A stretch of DNA of 64,000 nt from BQJU01 sp964015035. Lineage in GTDB: Bacteria > Bacteroidota > Bacteroidia > Chitinophagales > Saprospiraceae. The translations under genes were made by a program, and so were the position numbers. This document shows positions 16,639 to 25,126 of this stretch, piece after piece (positions within the stretch are counted from its first letter, which is position 1; every line of letters starts with the position of its first letter). The stretch lies in the NCBI GenBank assembly GCA_964015035.1, contig CAXHCA010000006.1:1-64000 (forward strand), in the 5' to 3' direction. The notes beneath the pieces are model-generated. The model did not search any database, was not told the origin of the DNA, and saw nothing but the letters and a program-made list of their open reading frames with translations.

Positions 16639-16910
16639 GTTCTTTGACAAATTTCGTGGCCAAGCTAAAATAGAAGTTGTTTAAAAACTACTTACAATGC
16701 CCAAAATCGTCCTTTTTGCCCTACTTTTCGTTCCGTACTCGCATTGATAGCGCTGCTATCATGCTCCGTGCGTGCCTCAACTAGGACAAAAGTGCCTGAT
16801 TTTTGACTATCGCAGCAATTCTTAAACAACTTCATATAGATCAAAAGTGCCTTTAGAAGCGTTGGTTTATATTTTTGATTGACTTTGAATCACGGAATTT
16901 GTCAAAGAAC
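16639..16910 (+). repeat. Family B element, long copy upstream of the TPR gene
   Basis: Left arm GTTCTTTGACAAATTTCGTG and right arm CACGGAATTTGTCAAAGAAC match as inverted repeats at 19 of 20 positions across 232 bp. The interior includes a small hairpin GATAGC-GCT-GCTATC and ends with TTTTTGATTGACTTTGAATC, very like the copy upstream of rpoB. Together with A5 it fills the 405-bp gap before the TPR gene; I see no gene in that gap. The element ends 11 bp before the ATG. Confidence 0.75.
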
Positions 16911-16921
16911 CAAAATAAATA

Positions 16922-18451
16922 ATGATGTTTTCCATTTTTGCGACAACTGAAAGAATTAATGAAATTCACGAAATCATTGCCTCCGAAGATCGACTTTCCG
17001 AGTTGATAGAGGTAGTCGATTCCATGGAAAAGGTCCCTGAATCCAGCGGGAATTGTTTGATCGTCAATGCAAAAGGTATTTTGCCTCCCATCGACTGGCA
17101 CAATGTAAGCCCTCCGTATTTATTGGCCAACCCACTCCCCTTTTCAAAAGAAGTATTGCTTGGCCTGGTGTTCAGCAAACTGGGCAATGGGGAAAAAGGC
17201 TGGGAGTATCTTGAGCAGTATCCGGTGATGCAATTTGAAACGGGATTGATGACCCGGCTACAATTTGGGTATCAAATCGAATTGCAGGAGTTGGTAGAAT
17301 TGCGAAAAGCCATCACAGGATCAGATTTTGATCAATACCGAATGGCTCATAATGATGCCATCATTCGCCACTATGGTTTTTTGGATCAGCAGGTCTCCTT
17401 TGAGGAGGTGCAAAAGCACTACGAGCAGGCTTTGGAATTGGCGCCCAATGTGGAATATCAGGCATTTACCACCAAGCATTATGCCACCTTATTGCTAGAT
17501 GTGGAGGAATTGGCGAAAGCCACCCAACTACTGGAAACAACCATTGAAGCAGCCATCTCGGAAGATGCAAAATATGGACTAAAAGCGGTACTGACCAGTA
17601 TCTGGATGAAACAGCTTACCGTGCCTTATGATACCAATTTGCTAGCAAACCTCAAGGATACCTTATGGGAAGTACTGCAATATTTTGAAAAAAACAACCG
17701 CCCCGTCGAAGCGGGTTTGCTCTACGTAGATGCCGCACATATTGCCAATATCTCGGAGAGTTTCTCGGAATCACTGGGCTATATCACCAAGGCCATTCGG
17801 CTGTTTGAAGAGGAAGAAATGCATGAACTAGCCGCCAATGCCCACCTTAGAAAAGGGACCTTACTCTACACCTGGGCACAAAACGGAAATCCTCAATTTT
17901 ACAAACCTTCTATTGAGGCATACCAACAGGCCTTAAAAACCTTTACCCAGGAAGAAACCCCCGATGTTTTTGCTGATATCCACCACAATCTGGCTATTTT
18001 GTATGCCGAAATGCCGGCAGAAAATAAAAAGAGAGGGATTTGGGCGGGCATTTCTGCTGCATCCTTTCAGGAAGCCCTCAATTTTTATGGTAAGGAAAGC
18101 CATCCTTATGAGTATGGTATGATTTGCAATAACTTTGGCAATGCCCTCATGAAATTTCCTCCAGCCATTCATTCCGATAACTACGATAAGGCCCTGTTTT
18201 ATTACAATGAGGCCTTGAGCGTTCGGTCCAGCAATTATCCCTACGAGCGGTCCATTACCTTGCTCAACTACCTTGAAGCCAGCTGGAATGTGAGCAATGC
18301 CGAGGAGGATTTTAACCAAGAGCGCTTTAACGATATGGTGGCAAAAGCCAATGAGGTGAAGCAATTGGTTCAGGAAACTAGTATGCTGGAAGAAGCAGAT
18401 CGCCACCTCGATCTTTTGCAAAAACTTAGAGAAACCGTCGCAGCACAATAA
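16922..18451 (+). CDS. TPR-repeat protein of the hydrogenase locus
   Basis: 509 residues, almost entirely alpha-helical, without signal peptide. TPR-like pairs are visible from about residue 160 (FEEVQKHYEQALELAPNVEY), around 290 (ESLGYITKAIRLFEEEEMHE), 330 (PSIEAYQQALKTF) and 420 (DKALFYYNEALSVRSS). The N-terminal 120 residues form a different region with GNCLIVNAKGILPPIDWHNV. The gene is 7 bp from hypA, so it belongs to the maturation operon. TPR and NHL proteins have been noted beside group 2a hydrogenases in other phyla as far as I recall; their role is not established. A scaffold for maturation or for coupling the enzyme to its electron acceptor is an inference. Confidence 0.85.
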   Translation: MMFSIFATTERINEIHEIIASEDRLSELIEVVDSMEKVPESSGNCLIVNAKGILPPIDWHNVSPPYLLANPLPFSKEVLLGLVFSKLGNGEKGWEYLEQYPVMQFETGLMTRLQFGYQIELQELVELRKAITGSDFDQYRMAHNDAIIRHYGFLDQQVSFEEVQKHYEQALELAPNVEYQAFTTKHYATLLLDVEELAKATQLLETTIEAAISEDAKYGLKAVLTSIWMKQLTVPYDTNLLANLKDTLWEVLQYFEKNNRPVEAGLLYVDAAHIANISESFSESLGYITKAIRLFEEEEMHELAANAHLRKGTLLYTWAQNGNPQFYKPSIEAYQQALKTFTQEETPDVFADIHHNLAILYAEMPAENKKRGIWAGISAASFQEALNFYGKESHPYEYGMICNNFGNALMKFPPAIHSDNYDKALFYYNEALSVRSSNYPYERSITLLNYLEASWNVSNAEEDFNQERFNDMVAKANEVKQLVQETSMLEEADRHLDLLQKLRETVAAQ

Positions 18452-18458
18452 CCGCTTT

Positions 18459-18824
18459 ATGCACGAAATATCATTGGTCAGAAATATATTTAATACCCTG
18501 GAAGACGAGTTTTCCAAAGACGAATTGAAGCGCATGACCGCCATCGATATGAAAATCGGGCTCCTATCAAACGTGGAGCCGTTGCTGATGCAAAATGCAT
18601 TCGAAGCGGTGACCTCTGCCGAGGAAAAATATGAGCAGGTCCAATTAAATGTAGAAATCGTTCCCATCGAAATCTACTGCGCTACTTGTGATACCCACTC
18701 TAGAATTCAAAACTATAAATTTGCCTGTGCCAACTGCGGACAACCCAATAACAACGTGGTAAAAGGAACCGAACTACTCATCCACCGCGTACACTTTGAT
18801 CAAGAGGCAGAGGTGGATACTTAA
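18459..18824 (+). CDS. hypA: Hydrogenase nickel-insertion protein HypA
   Basis: 121 residues. The N-terminus MHEISLVRN provides the Met1-His2-Glu3 nickel site. The zinc domain has CATCDTHSRI and CANCGQPN, two CxxC pairs about 20 residues apart. HypA passes nickel to the large-subunit precursor together with HypB. It begins 7 bp after the TPR stop. A 180-bp space with a palindrome separates it from hypB. Confidence 0.95.
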   Translation: MHEISLVRNIFNTLEDEFSKDELKRMTAIDMKIGLLSNVEPLLMQNAFEAVTSAEEKYEQVQLNVEIVPIEIYCATCDTHSRIQNYKFACANCGQPNNNVVKGTELLIHRVHFDQEAEVDT

Positions 18825-18880
18825 ACGGCATTTTTATGCCATTAAACCGCATCTATTAACCCTATCTTTTTATGTTTATT

Positions 18881-18898
18881 TTAGAAAAAATTTTCTAA
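18881..18898. promoter_or_regulatory. Palindromic operator candidate, hydrogenase site 2
   Basis: TTAGAAA-AAAT-TTTCTAA, the same 7-bp arms and 4-bp centre as the site upstream of the second small-subunit gene; here the flanking T and A extend it to 20 bp. A second inverted pair, TTGAATT and AATTCAA, lies 5 bp to the right, with a further TTTTCTAA half-site inside. The site is about 107 bp before the chosen hypB start. A weak -7-like TAACTTGG follows about 37 bp downstream. Confidence 0.65.
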
Positions 18899-19004
18899 AC
18901 GATTGAATTTCTTTTCTAATTCAATTCATCTTCCTAACTTGGTAAAAATCACCGAAATGGGGGTGGTTGCTCACTTCTTTCACTTCGAAAATAAGGACTG
19001 TAAA

Positions 19005-19730
19005 ATGGATGATAAAGTTCAAAAATCAAGCAAAGCGGCCAGAGGAACGGTCACCTGCGACAATACAACCATGCATTTATTGAAAGCCAATGATTTTGTC
19101 GCAGAGAGCATTCGCAAGAAGATGGCCGAGGAAAACATTTTAATGATCAATATTACTTCCTCTGCCGGGAGTGGAAAGACAACGCTTTTGCAGGAAACGG
19201 CCCGTCGCATTGGAGATAAAGTCAACATGAAAGTACTGGTCGGCGACCTGGAAACAGAGCGCGACGCTGATCGGCTGCGTGAGGTGGGTTTGGATGCACT
19301 CCAGATCGTCACCGGAGGCATTTGCCATTTGGAGGCACAAATGATCTGGCAAGGCATGGAAGGTCTCGATTTAAATGGCGTCGAATTATTGATTGTCGAA
19401 AATGTAGGCAATCTCGTATGCCCTGCCTCTTTCGACTTGGGTGAAGATTATCGGGTAACCTTAATCGCGACCACCGAAGGCGATGATAAACCCAAAAAAT
19501 ACCCCCGCATGTTTCTCACCAGCGAATTGATGTTGGTATCCAAAGTAGACCTGCTCCCCTATCTGCCTTTTTCGGTTGATGCCGTAGTGGCCGATGCACG
19601 AGACATCAATCCCGATCTCAAAGTCATTGAAGTATCCAGTACTCAAAATATTGGCATAGATGAATGGTGCAACTGGCTGCTGGAAAAAGTAAAGGAAAAG
19701 CAGATGGCCAACAAAGAAGCCATTGCCTGA
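19005..19730 (+). CDS. hypB: Hydrogenase nickel-incorporation GTPase HypB
   Basis: 241 residues from the ATG giving MDDKVQKSSKAARG, preceded by AAGGA; two upstream in-frame ATGs would add up to 34 residues with no family similarity and would run toward the operator region. P-loop SSAGSGKTTL, switch region LVGDLETERDADRL, metal-site motif GGICHLEAQM, VENVGNLVCPASFDLG, and base-recognition motif SKVDLLPY. The N-terminus lacks the CxxCGC high-affinity nickel motif and the histidine-rich stretch found in some HypB, so nickel storage is not expected. Stop and the next start overlap (TGATG). Confidence 0.93.
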   Translation: MDDKVQKSSKAARGTVTCDNTTMHLLKANDFVAESIRKKMAEENILMINITSSAGSGKTTLLQETARRIGDKVNMKVLVGDLETERDADRLREVGLDALQIVTGGICHLEAQMIWQGMEGLDLNGVELLIVENVGNLVCPASFDLGEDYRVTLIATTEGDDKPKKYPRMFLTSELMLVSKVDLLPYLPFSVDAVVADARDINPDLKVIEVSSTQNIGIDEWCNWLLEKVKEKQMANKEAIA

Positions 19731-22060
19731 TGCAAACCTGGCACATCCATATTCAAGGACAGGTGCAAGGGGTCGGATTCCGGCCGTTTGTCTACTTATT
19801 GGCCCGAAAATATGGCGTCCATGGATGGGTAAACAACACCGTAGATGGCGTGCATGTAGCGTTTAACGCTGCTCCTGAAACAGCAGAACTTTTTCATCAG
19901 GATTTGCTGAAAAGAGCACCAAAATTATCAGTCATTACCGGCCATCAACTACAGGAGATAGCCCCAACTTCTTTTGCCGATTTTCAGATCATCCAAAGCG
20001 AGCAAAACGGCACTGCCAACCTATTAGTCACCCCAGATTTTGCCATTTGTCCCGATTGCAAAACAGAACTTCAGACCGACCACAATCGCCGGGAAGGTTA
20101 TGCCTTTATCACCTGTACCAATTGTGGTCCACGGTATTCTATCATTGCCCAGCTTCCCTATGATCGCCCCCGAACCACCATGGATGCGTTTGAGATGTGT
20201 CCAACTTGTCTTGCAGAATATGAAGCTCCAGCCGATCGCCGCTATTACTCCCAGACCAATTCCTGCGCTAACTGTGGCATTGAATTGACCCTAGTTGACC
20301 AGCAGCACAAAGTAATAAACGAGGCGCCACCCCAAATCATAGATCAGGTAGTAACGGCCTGGAATGCCGGAAAAATAATAGCCATAAAGGGCATTGGCGG
20401 ATATTTACTCACCTGTGATGCCCGGAATGCACAGGCAATCACCACCTTACGGGAAAGAAAACACCGGCCATCAAAACCATTTGCGCTGATGTTTCCCGAC
20501 TTGGAATCCTTGCAATCCCTAACCAATATAATACCCGCTGAGGCGGAATTGATGACCGGTCCGATCGCACCGATTATTTTGGTCGACTCCACCGAAGAAG
20601 TAAAACAAGTGCTGGCTATGCCGGAAATTGCGCCCGGACTATCACAGGTTGGGGCAATGCTTCCTTATGCGCCCATTTTTGTTTTATTATTAAAAAAATT
20701 CGGCCAGCCCATCGTCGCGACCAGCGGTAATATCAGCAATGCGCCCATTGTTTTTCAAGATGAAAAAGCCAAAACAGAACTGGCCACCATTGCCGATTAT
20801 ATTTTGGTCAACAACCGAAAAATTGTGGTGCCGCAGGATGATAGTGTGGTCCGATTTACACCCTTTAAGCACCAAAAGATCGTCATCCGGCGATCGAGAG
20901 GAATGGCCCCTACCTATATCAATGGGCATTTACAACTGCCCCAACAAAGCATGCTGGCCATGGGGGCGATGCTCAAAAGTACGTTTAGCCTCTTGCACGG
21001 AGGCAATGCCTATATCAGTCAATACCTGGGTGATCTGGAACACTTTGATACGCAGGAAAATTATCGCAAGGCCATCCAGCATTTTTTGCAGCTTTTTCAA
21101 ACGATACCCACTCACATTTTGCTGGATCTCCATCCGGAATATCCGTCGACAAAATATGGTCAGTTGCTTGCGCAAAAATTCGAAATCCCGACCACCTCCG
21201 TGCAACATCACCTCGCTCATTTTGGAGCGGTTTTGGGCGAACATCACTTGCTGCAAACAGAGGAACCAATCCTAGGAGTAATTTGGGATGGCACGGGACT
21301 AGGTGACGATGGCCAAATTTGGGGCGGAGAGTTTTTTAAATATGAGCAATACGATTTTCTACGCTGCTATTATTTCGACTATTTTGATTTTATCCTTGGC
21401 GACAAAATGCCTAAAGAACCAAGAATTTCGGCGTTATCCGCCTGTTGGGACGTGATGGGTGCAGCGCCATTTTTACGAGGTAAATTCACCCAAACCGAAT
21501 GGCAGGTATATGAGCAATTATTGTCGAAAACAAATCACCTGCAAACCTCTAGTGTTGGTCGCATTTTTGATGCAGTAGCCGCCCTTCTCGGCTTGATGGA
21601 TGTGCAAACTTACGAAGGCGAAGCAGCCATAAAGTTGGAGGCCCTTGCGACACAATATTTTAAGCAAAACGGCTTAGATTTTCACGAGAGCTATTTCCGA
21701 GAGGGGGCGCATTATTACCGCATTCCGACTAAAACCATGATGACGGCTCTGATCATGGATTTACAAAAAGGAAAAACCAGAAGTTTTATCGCAGCGAAAT
21801 TCCATTTCTCATTAGTAAAACTGGTCAAAATCGTAGCGAACAACCTGAATATCAAAAAGATAGCTTTTAGCGGAGGAGTCTTTCAAAATGCGCTACTGGT
21901 AGATTTATTGGCACACCACCTTTCTGCTGACTTTGACTTGTATTTTCACGAACAACTGTCGCCCAATGATGAAAATATTTCCTTTGGGCAATTAATGTAT
22001 ACACAAATTCAAGCACTTAAACTTAAACAGAATCATCATGTGTTTAGCGATTCCCGGTAA
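19730..22060 (+). CDS. hypF: Carbamoyltransferase HypF
   Basis: 776 residues from the ATG overlapping the hypB stop by one base. Domains in order: acylphosphatase (about 1-90, QGQVQGVGFRPFVYLL), two zinc-finger pairs (CPDC, CTNCGPRYS, CPTC, CANCG; about 105-185), YrdC-like carbamoyl-adenylate domain (about 200-385, KGIGGYLLTCDARN and KHRPSKPFALMF), and a Kae1-like transferase domain to the end (QHHLAHFGAVLGEH, WDGTGLGDDGQIWGGE, FSGGVFQNALL). It makes the thiocarbamate on the HypE C-terminal cysteine that becomes cyanide. All modules are present and the length is normal. Its last 23 bases overlap hypC. Confidence 0.96.
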   Translation: MQTWHIHIQGQVQGVGFRPFVYLLARKYGVHGWVNNTVDGVHVAFNAAPETAELFHQDLLKRAPKLSVITGHQLQEIAPTSFADFQIIQSEQNGTANLLVTPDFAICPDCKTELQTDHNRREGYAFITCTNCGPRYSIIAQLPYDRPRTTMDAFEMCPTCLAEYEAPADRRYYSQTNSCANCGIELTLVDQQHKVINEAPPQIIDQVVTAWNAGKIIAIKGIGGYLLTCDARNAQAITTLRERKHRPSKPFALMFPDLESLQSLTNIIPAEAELMTGPIAPIILVDSTEEVKQVLAMPEIAPGLSQVGAMLPYAPIFVLLLKKFGQPIVATSGNISNAPIVFQDEKAKTELATIADYILVNNRKIVVPQDDSVVRFTPFKHQKIVIRRSRGMAPTYINGHLQLPQQSMLAMGAMLKSTFSLLHGGNAYISQYLGDLEHFDTQENYRKAIQHFLQLFQTIPTHILLDLHPEYPSTKYGQLLAQKFEIPTTSVQHHLAHFGAVLGEHHLLQTEEPILGVIWDGTGLGDDGQIWGGEFFKYEQYDFLRCYYFDYFDFILGDKMPKEPRISALSACWDVMGAAPFLRGKFTQTEWQVYEQLLSKTNHLQTSSVGRIFDAVAALLGLMDVQTYEGEAAIKLEALATQYFKQNGLDFHESYFREGAHYYRIPTKTMMTALIMDLQKGKTRSFIAAKFHFSLVKLVKIVANNLNIKKIAFSGGVFQNALLVDLLAHHLSADFDLYFHEQLSPNDENISFGQLMYTQIQALKLKQNHHVFSDSR

Positions 22061-22322
22061 GATCAAATCCATAGAAAATAAATTCGATGGACTGGTACGT
22101 ATGGCCAAAGTCTCTTTTGGCGGTATCGTCAAAGAAGCCAGCCTCGAAATGGTCCCCAAAGCCAAGGAGGGAGACTACGTATTGGTGCACGTTGGCGTAG
22201 CCATCAGTATCGTCGATGAAGCAGAAGCTAAACAAACCTTCAAATACCTGGAGGAAATGGGCGAAGTGGAGGAGGAGTTGAATATTAAGGATATGCTGCC
22301 GGGAAAAGAAGAGTACAATTAG
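22038..22322 (+). CDS. hypC: Hydrogenase assembly chaperone HypC
   Basis: 94 residues, beginning MCLAIPGKIKSIEN with the essential Cys2, followed by the OB-like core VSFGGIVKEASLEMVPKAK and GDYVLVHVGVAISIVDEAEA. HypC works with HypD to build the Fe(CN)2CO unit and deliver it to HupL. The start lies inside hypF, giving a 23-base overlap and probable translational coupling. The C-terminal tail is acidic and slightly longer than in short family members. Confidence 0.95.
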   Translation: MCLAIPGKIKSIENKFDGLVRMAKVSFGGIVKEASLEMVPKAKEGDYVLVHVGVAISIVDEAEAKQTFKYLEEMGEVEEELNIKDMLPGKEEYN

Positions 22323-22550
22323 AAAGCGCACAAGGTGGACGGTAAGAAGCACCTCACAAAGGCGCGAAAATCAAAAGTCGGCACCTGTTCAGTTTAAAAT
22401 GATCCTCATGTATCTGAAAATTACTGATAAAGAATGGAATCCGGAGATTTGCAAACCATTTATAACGCCTCGCATCCTTGGATTTTTTTGCTTTGAAAAA
22501 GCAGAAAAAAAACCTTTGTGGCTCTGCGTGAACCCTTAAAATATCCTTTT

Positions 22551-23651
22551 ATGAAATATTTAACTGAATACCGCGACCCTGAAGTCGCCGAACGCTACCT
22601 CCAGCAAATCAAAAAGACCGTTACCCGTCCGTGGACGATTATGGAAGTTTGTGGTGGCCAAACGCATAGTCTTGTAAAGAACGGCATTCTCAATATGCTG
22701 CCTGAGGAAATCAATATGGTGCATGGGCCGGGCTGTCCGGTATGTGTAACACCGGTAAATTTGATCGACAAAGCGGTGTACCTGGCCGAGGAAAAAGATG
22801 CCATCCTCTGCTCCTTTGGAGATATGCTGCGGGTGCCCGGATCGAAAAAAAGCCTACTGGAATCAAAGGCCGGAGGAGCGGATATCCGCATTTTGTATTC
22901 CCCGCTCGAAGCGGTGAAGATCGCCGAGCAAAACCCGGATCGTCAGGTCGTCTTTTTTGCGGTAGGGTTTGAAACAACGGCTCCTGCCAATGCCCTTTCC
23001 GTAGTGCACGCCCATCGGTTGGGCCTGAAAAATTATGCTCTTCTGGCATCTCATGTATTGGTGCCGCCGGCCATAGAAGCACTGATGACCGACGAAGAAA
23101 CCCGCATACAGGGATTCTTGGCCGCCGGGCACGTCTGCACCATCATGGGAATCTCTGAATATTACCCCTTGGTGGAACGTTTTAACATCCCCATCGTCGT
23201 GACTGGTTTTGAGCCGGTGGATTTGTTACAGGGCATCCTGATGACCATCCAACAGCTGGAGAAAGGAGAAGCCAAATTGGAAAACCAATACGCAAGGGTG
23301 GTCAAACCCGAAGGCAATCCCAATGCAATTGGAACCATCAAAGAGGTATTTGAAGTGACCGATCGCATGTGGCGAGGCATGACCGTCATTCCTCAAAGCG
23401 GCTATGAAATCAAAGCCGAATATGCTGATTATGACGCCAAGCGCAAGTTTAACATCAATATTGCCGAAGCCCCCGAAAACGCAGAATGCATTGCGGGCGA
23501 AATCATGAAGGGCATCAAAAAGCCTTTTGATTGTCCCAATTTTGGCAAAAAATGTAATCCTGAAAATCCACTTGGAGCACCAATGGTAAGTTCAGAGGGG
23601 GCTTGCGCCGCCTATTACCACTTTTCAGGATTGGTAGAAATGAACGGTTAA
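22551..23651 (+). CDS. hypD: Hydrogenase Fe-cofactor assembly protein HypD
   Basis: 366 residues from the ATG giving MKYLTEYRDPEVAERYLQQI; a GTG 33 bases upstream is possible but unlikely. Motifs: MEVCGGQTHS, HGPGCPVCVTP, FGDMLRVPGS, FFAVGFETTAP and GHVCTIMG, and the C-terminal [4Fe-4S] region with Cys in CIAGEIMKGIKKPFDCPNFG, KKCNP and SEGACAAYY. HypD with HypC scaffolds the iron centre. The 228 bp between hypC and hypD hold no gene that I can support; family A element A6 follows 8 bp after the stop. Confidence 0.96.
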   Translation: MKYLTEYRDPEVAERYLQQIKKTVTRPWTIMEVCGGQTHSLVKNGILNMLPEEINMVHGPGCPVCVTPVNLIDKAVYLAEEKDAILCSFGDMLRVPGSKKSLLESKAGGADIRILYSPLEAVKIAEQNPDRQVVFFAVGFETTAPANALSVVHAHRLGLKNYALLASHVLVPPAIEALMTDEETRIQGFLAAGHVCTIMGISEYYPLVERFNIPIVVTGFEPVDLLQGILMTIQQLEKGEAKLENQYARVVKPEGNPNAIGTIKEVFEVTDRMWRGMTVIPQSGYEIKAEYADYDAKRKFNINIAEAPENAECIAGEIMKGIKKPFDCPNFGKKCNPENPLGAPMVSSEGACAAYYHFSGLVEMNG

Positions 23652-23658
23652 TAGCTAA

Positions 23659-23849
23659 AGGCATGTTTGGAGGTCGGATTTGCTGGTGAAAAGCATCATT
23701 TTTTGGGTAAAACAAGGCGTTTTTTGAAATGCATCTCGGCTGAGCAGAGACGGACTAAAAAATAGCCGAAAAGAGGTTCCAAAAACTAAAATCTGTAGCC
23801 TGAATAGCTTGCCCGAATATACTTCAGGGACTACCTCCAAACATGCACT
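23659..23849 (+). repeat. Family A inverted-repeat element, copy A6
   Basis: Left end AGGCATGTTTGGAGGT and right end ACCTCCAAACATGCACT, interior TTTGCTGGTGAAAAGCATCA, TCTCGGCTGAGCAGAGA, TAGCCGAAAAGAGGTTCC and GAATATACTTCAGGGACT. A near-complete 191-bp copy inserted between hypD and hypE; it is the main content of the 382-bp gap. The remaining right part of the gap shows nothing I can assign. Confidence 0.88.
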
Positions 23850-24033
23850 CAACAAAAAAGTGCTGTTTTGCAGCCCAAAGGTTGCCACATGCTCTAAAGA
23901 AACTAATTACAGGATGAACTAATGAGTGTGAGCACAAGTATTGTGACAGCGGATAAGCAGAGAATTCCTATAAACTTTACTCCGTGTCCCAAATATCTAA
24001 TGCCCACTCCTTTAGAATTTAACACCAATAAAT

Positions 24034-25107
24034 ATGTCGGTTCACGATCAAAAAGCGAAGAAAATCAAAATGCAATTGCAGTGCCCGATGCCCAAGGTAG
24101 ATTTTGAGGTCATTACCTTAGGGCACGGCAGTGGCGGTTTATTGACCAACAGACTCTTAGATACCGGTGTATTTGATTTATTAAAAAACGACCTGCTCGA
24201 CAAGCGGCACGATGGGGCCATCCTGAACCTGAGTGGTAAAACGGCATTCACCACTGATAGCTTTGTGATTTCACCCATCTTTTTCCCGGGTGGCAATATA
24301 GGAGAATTGGCCGTTAATGGTACGGTCAATGATCTGGCCATGTGTGGGGCCATCCCACAACATTTATCTCTTAGTTTTATCATTGAAGAGGGGTTAACCA
24401 TGCAAGCATTTTGGGATATTTTGGTAGCCATAAAATTCGCCTGTGAACAAGCAGGCGTCCAGGTGGTCACCGGCGACACCAAAGTGGTTGAAAGAGGAAA
24501 AGGGGATAAAATATTTATCAATACCACTGGAATCGGTGCCTTACACGCACAGGCAAATATTGATATCAGCCGCGTCAAAGTGGGCGATAAAGTCATTGTC
24601 AGTGATAATCTGGCTACTCACGGCATTGCCATTATGTCGGTACGAGAAGGATTGGAATTTGAGACCACCATCGAAAGTGACACCCGCAATTTAAACCACA
24701 TCGTTAAGACACTACTCGACGAGTTTGGTGAACACATCCACTTGCTTCGTGATCCAACCCGGGGAGGAGTCGCTACCGTACTTACGGAAATTGCCAGAGA
24801 TACAAAGCTGGGCATTGACATTGCCCAAAAGGATATTCCCGTAGACGAACAAGTCTCTGGCGCTTGCGAGATATTGGGCCTAGACCCTTTATATGTCGCC
24901 AATGAAGGTATTTTTATCGCAGTGGTGGCAGCAGAAATGGCAGATGCCATGCTCGAGAGATTACAGCGTTTAGAACACTGCAACCATGCCTCGATTATTG
25001 GGGAAGTGGTAGCCGCCCATCCTCGGCAGGTAGTACTTACCAGTGGAATTGGAGGGAAACGAGTGGTCAATATGCTGGTGGGGGAACAATTGCCCCGTAT
25101 TTGTTAA
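24034..25107 (+). CDS. hypE: Carbamoyl dehydratase HypE
   Basis: 357 residues. PurM-like ATP-grasp-type fold: LGHGSGGLLTNRLL, TDSFVISPIFFPGGNIGELA, VNGTVNDLAMCGA, VTGDTKVVERGKGD, LRDPTRGGVATVLTEIA and a C-terminus ending PRIC, whose final Cys receives the carbamoyl group from HypF and is dehydrated to thiocyanate. The chosen ATG gives MSVHDQKAKKIK; another in-frame ATG twelve residues on is also possible. The family A element in front of it means hypE may be less tightly linked to hypD than the other hyp genes. Confidence 0.95.
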   Translation: MSVHDQKAKKIKMQLQCPMPKVDFEVITLGHGSGGLLTNRLLDTGVFDLLKNDLLDKRHDGAILNLSGKTAFTTDSFVISPIFFPGGNIGELAVNGTVNDLAMCGAIPQHLSLSFIIEEGLTMQAFWDILVAIKFACEQAGVQVVTGDTKVVERGKGDKIFINTTGIGALHAQANIDISRVKVGDKVIVSDNLATHGIAIMSVREGLEFETTIESDTRNLNHIVKTLLDEFGEHIHLLRDPTRGGVATVLTEIARDTKLGIDIAQKDIPVDEQVSGACEILGLDPLYVANEGIFIAVVAAEMADAMLERLQRLEHCNHASIIGEVVAAHPRQVVLTSGIGGKRVVNMLVGEQLPRIC

Positions 25108-25126
25108 TGTATGTACAATTCATGAT

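Noticed and set aside
16697..16747. Short frame MPKIVLFALLFVPYSH resembling a signal peptide
   Set aside because: Sixteen codons inside a family B element, no ribosome-binding site and no continuation; judged accidental.
22323..22550. Possible extra gene or riboswitch between hypC and hypD
   Set aside because: No frame with coding character and no structure I could match to a known riboswitch; the GTG that would extend hypD upstream adds residues with no family similarity.
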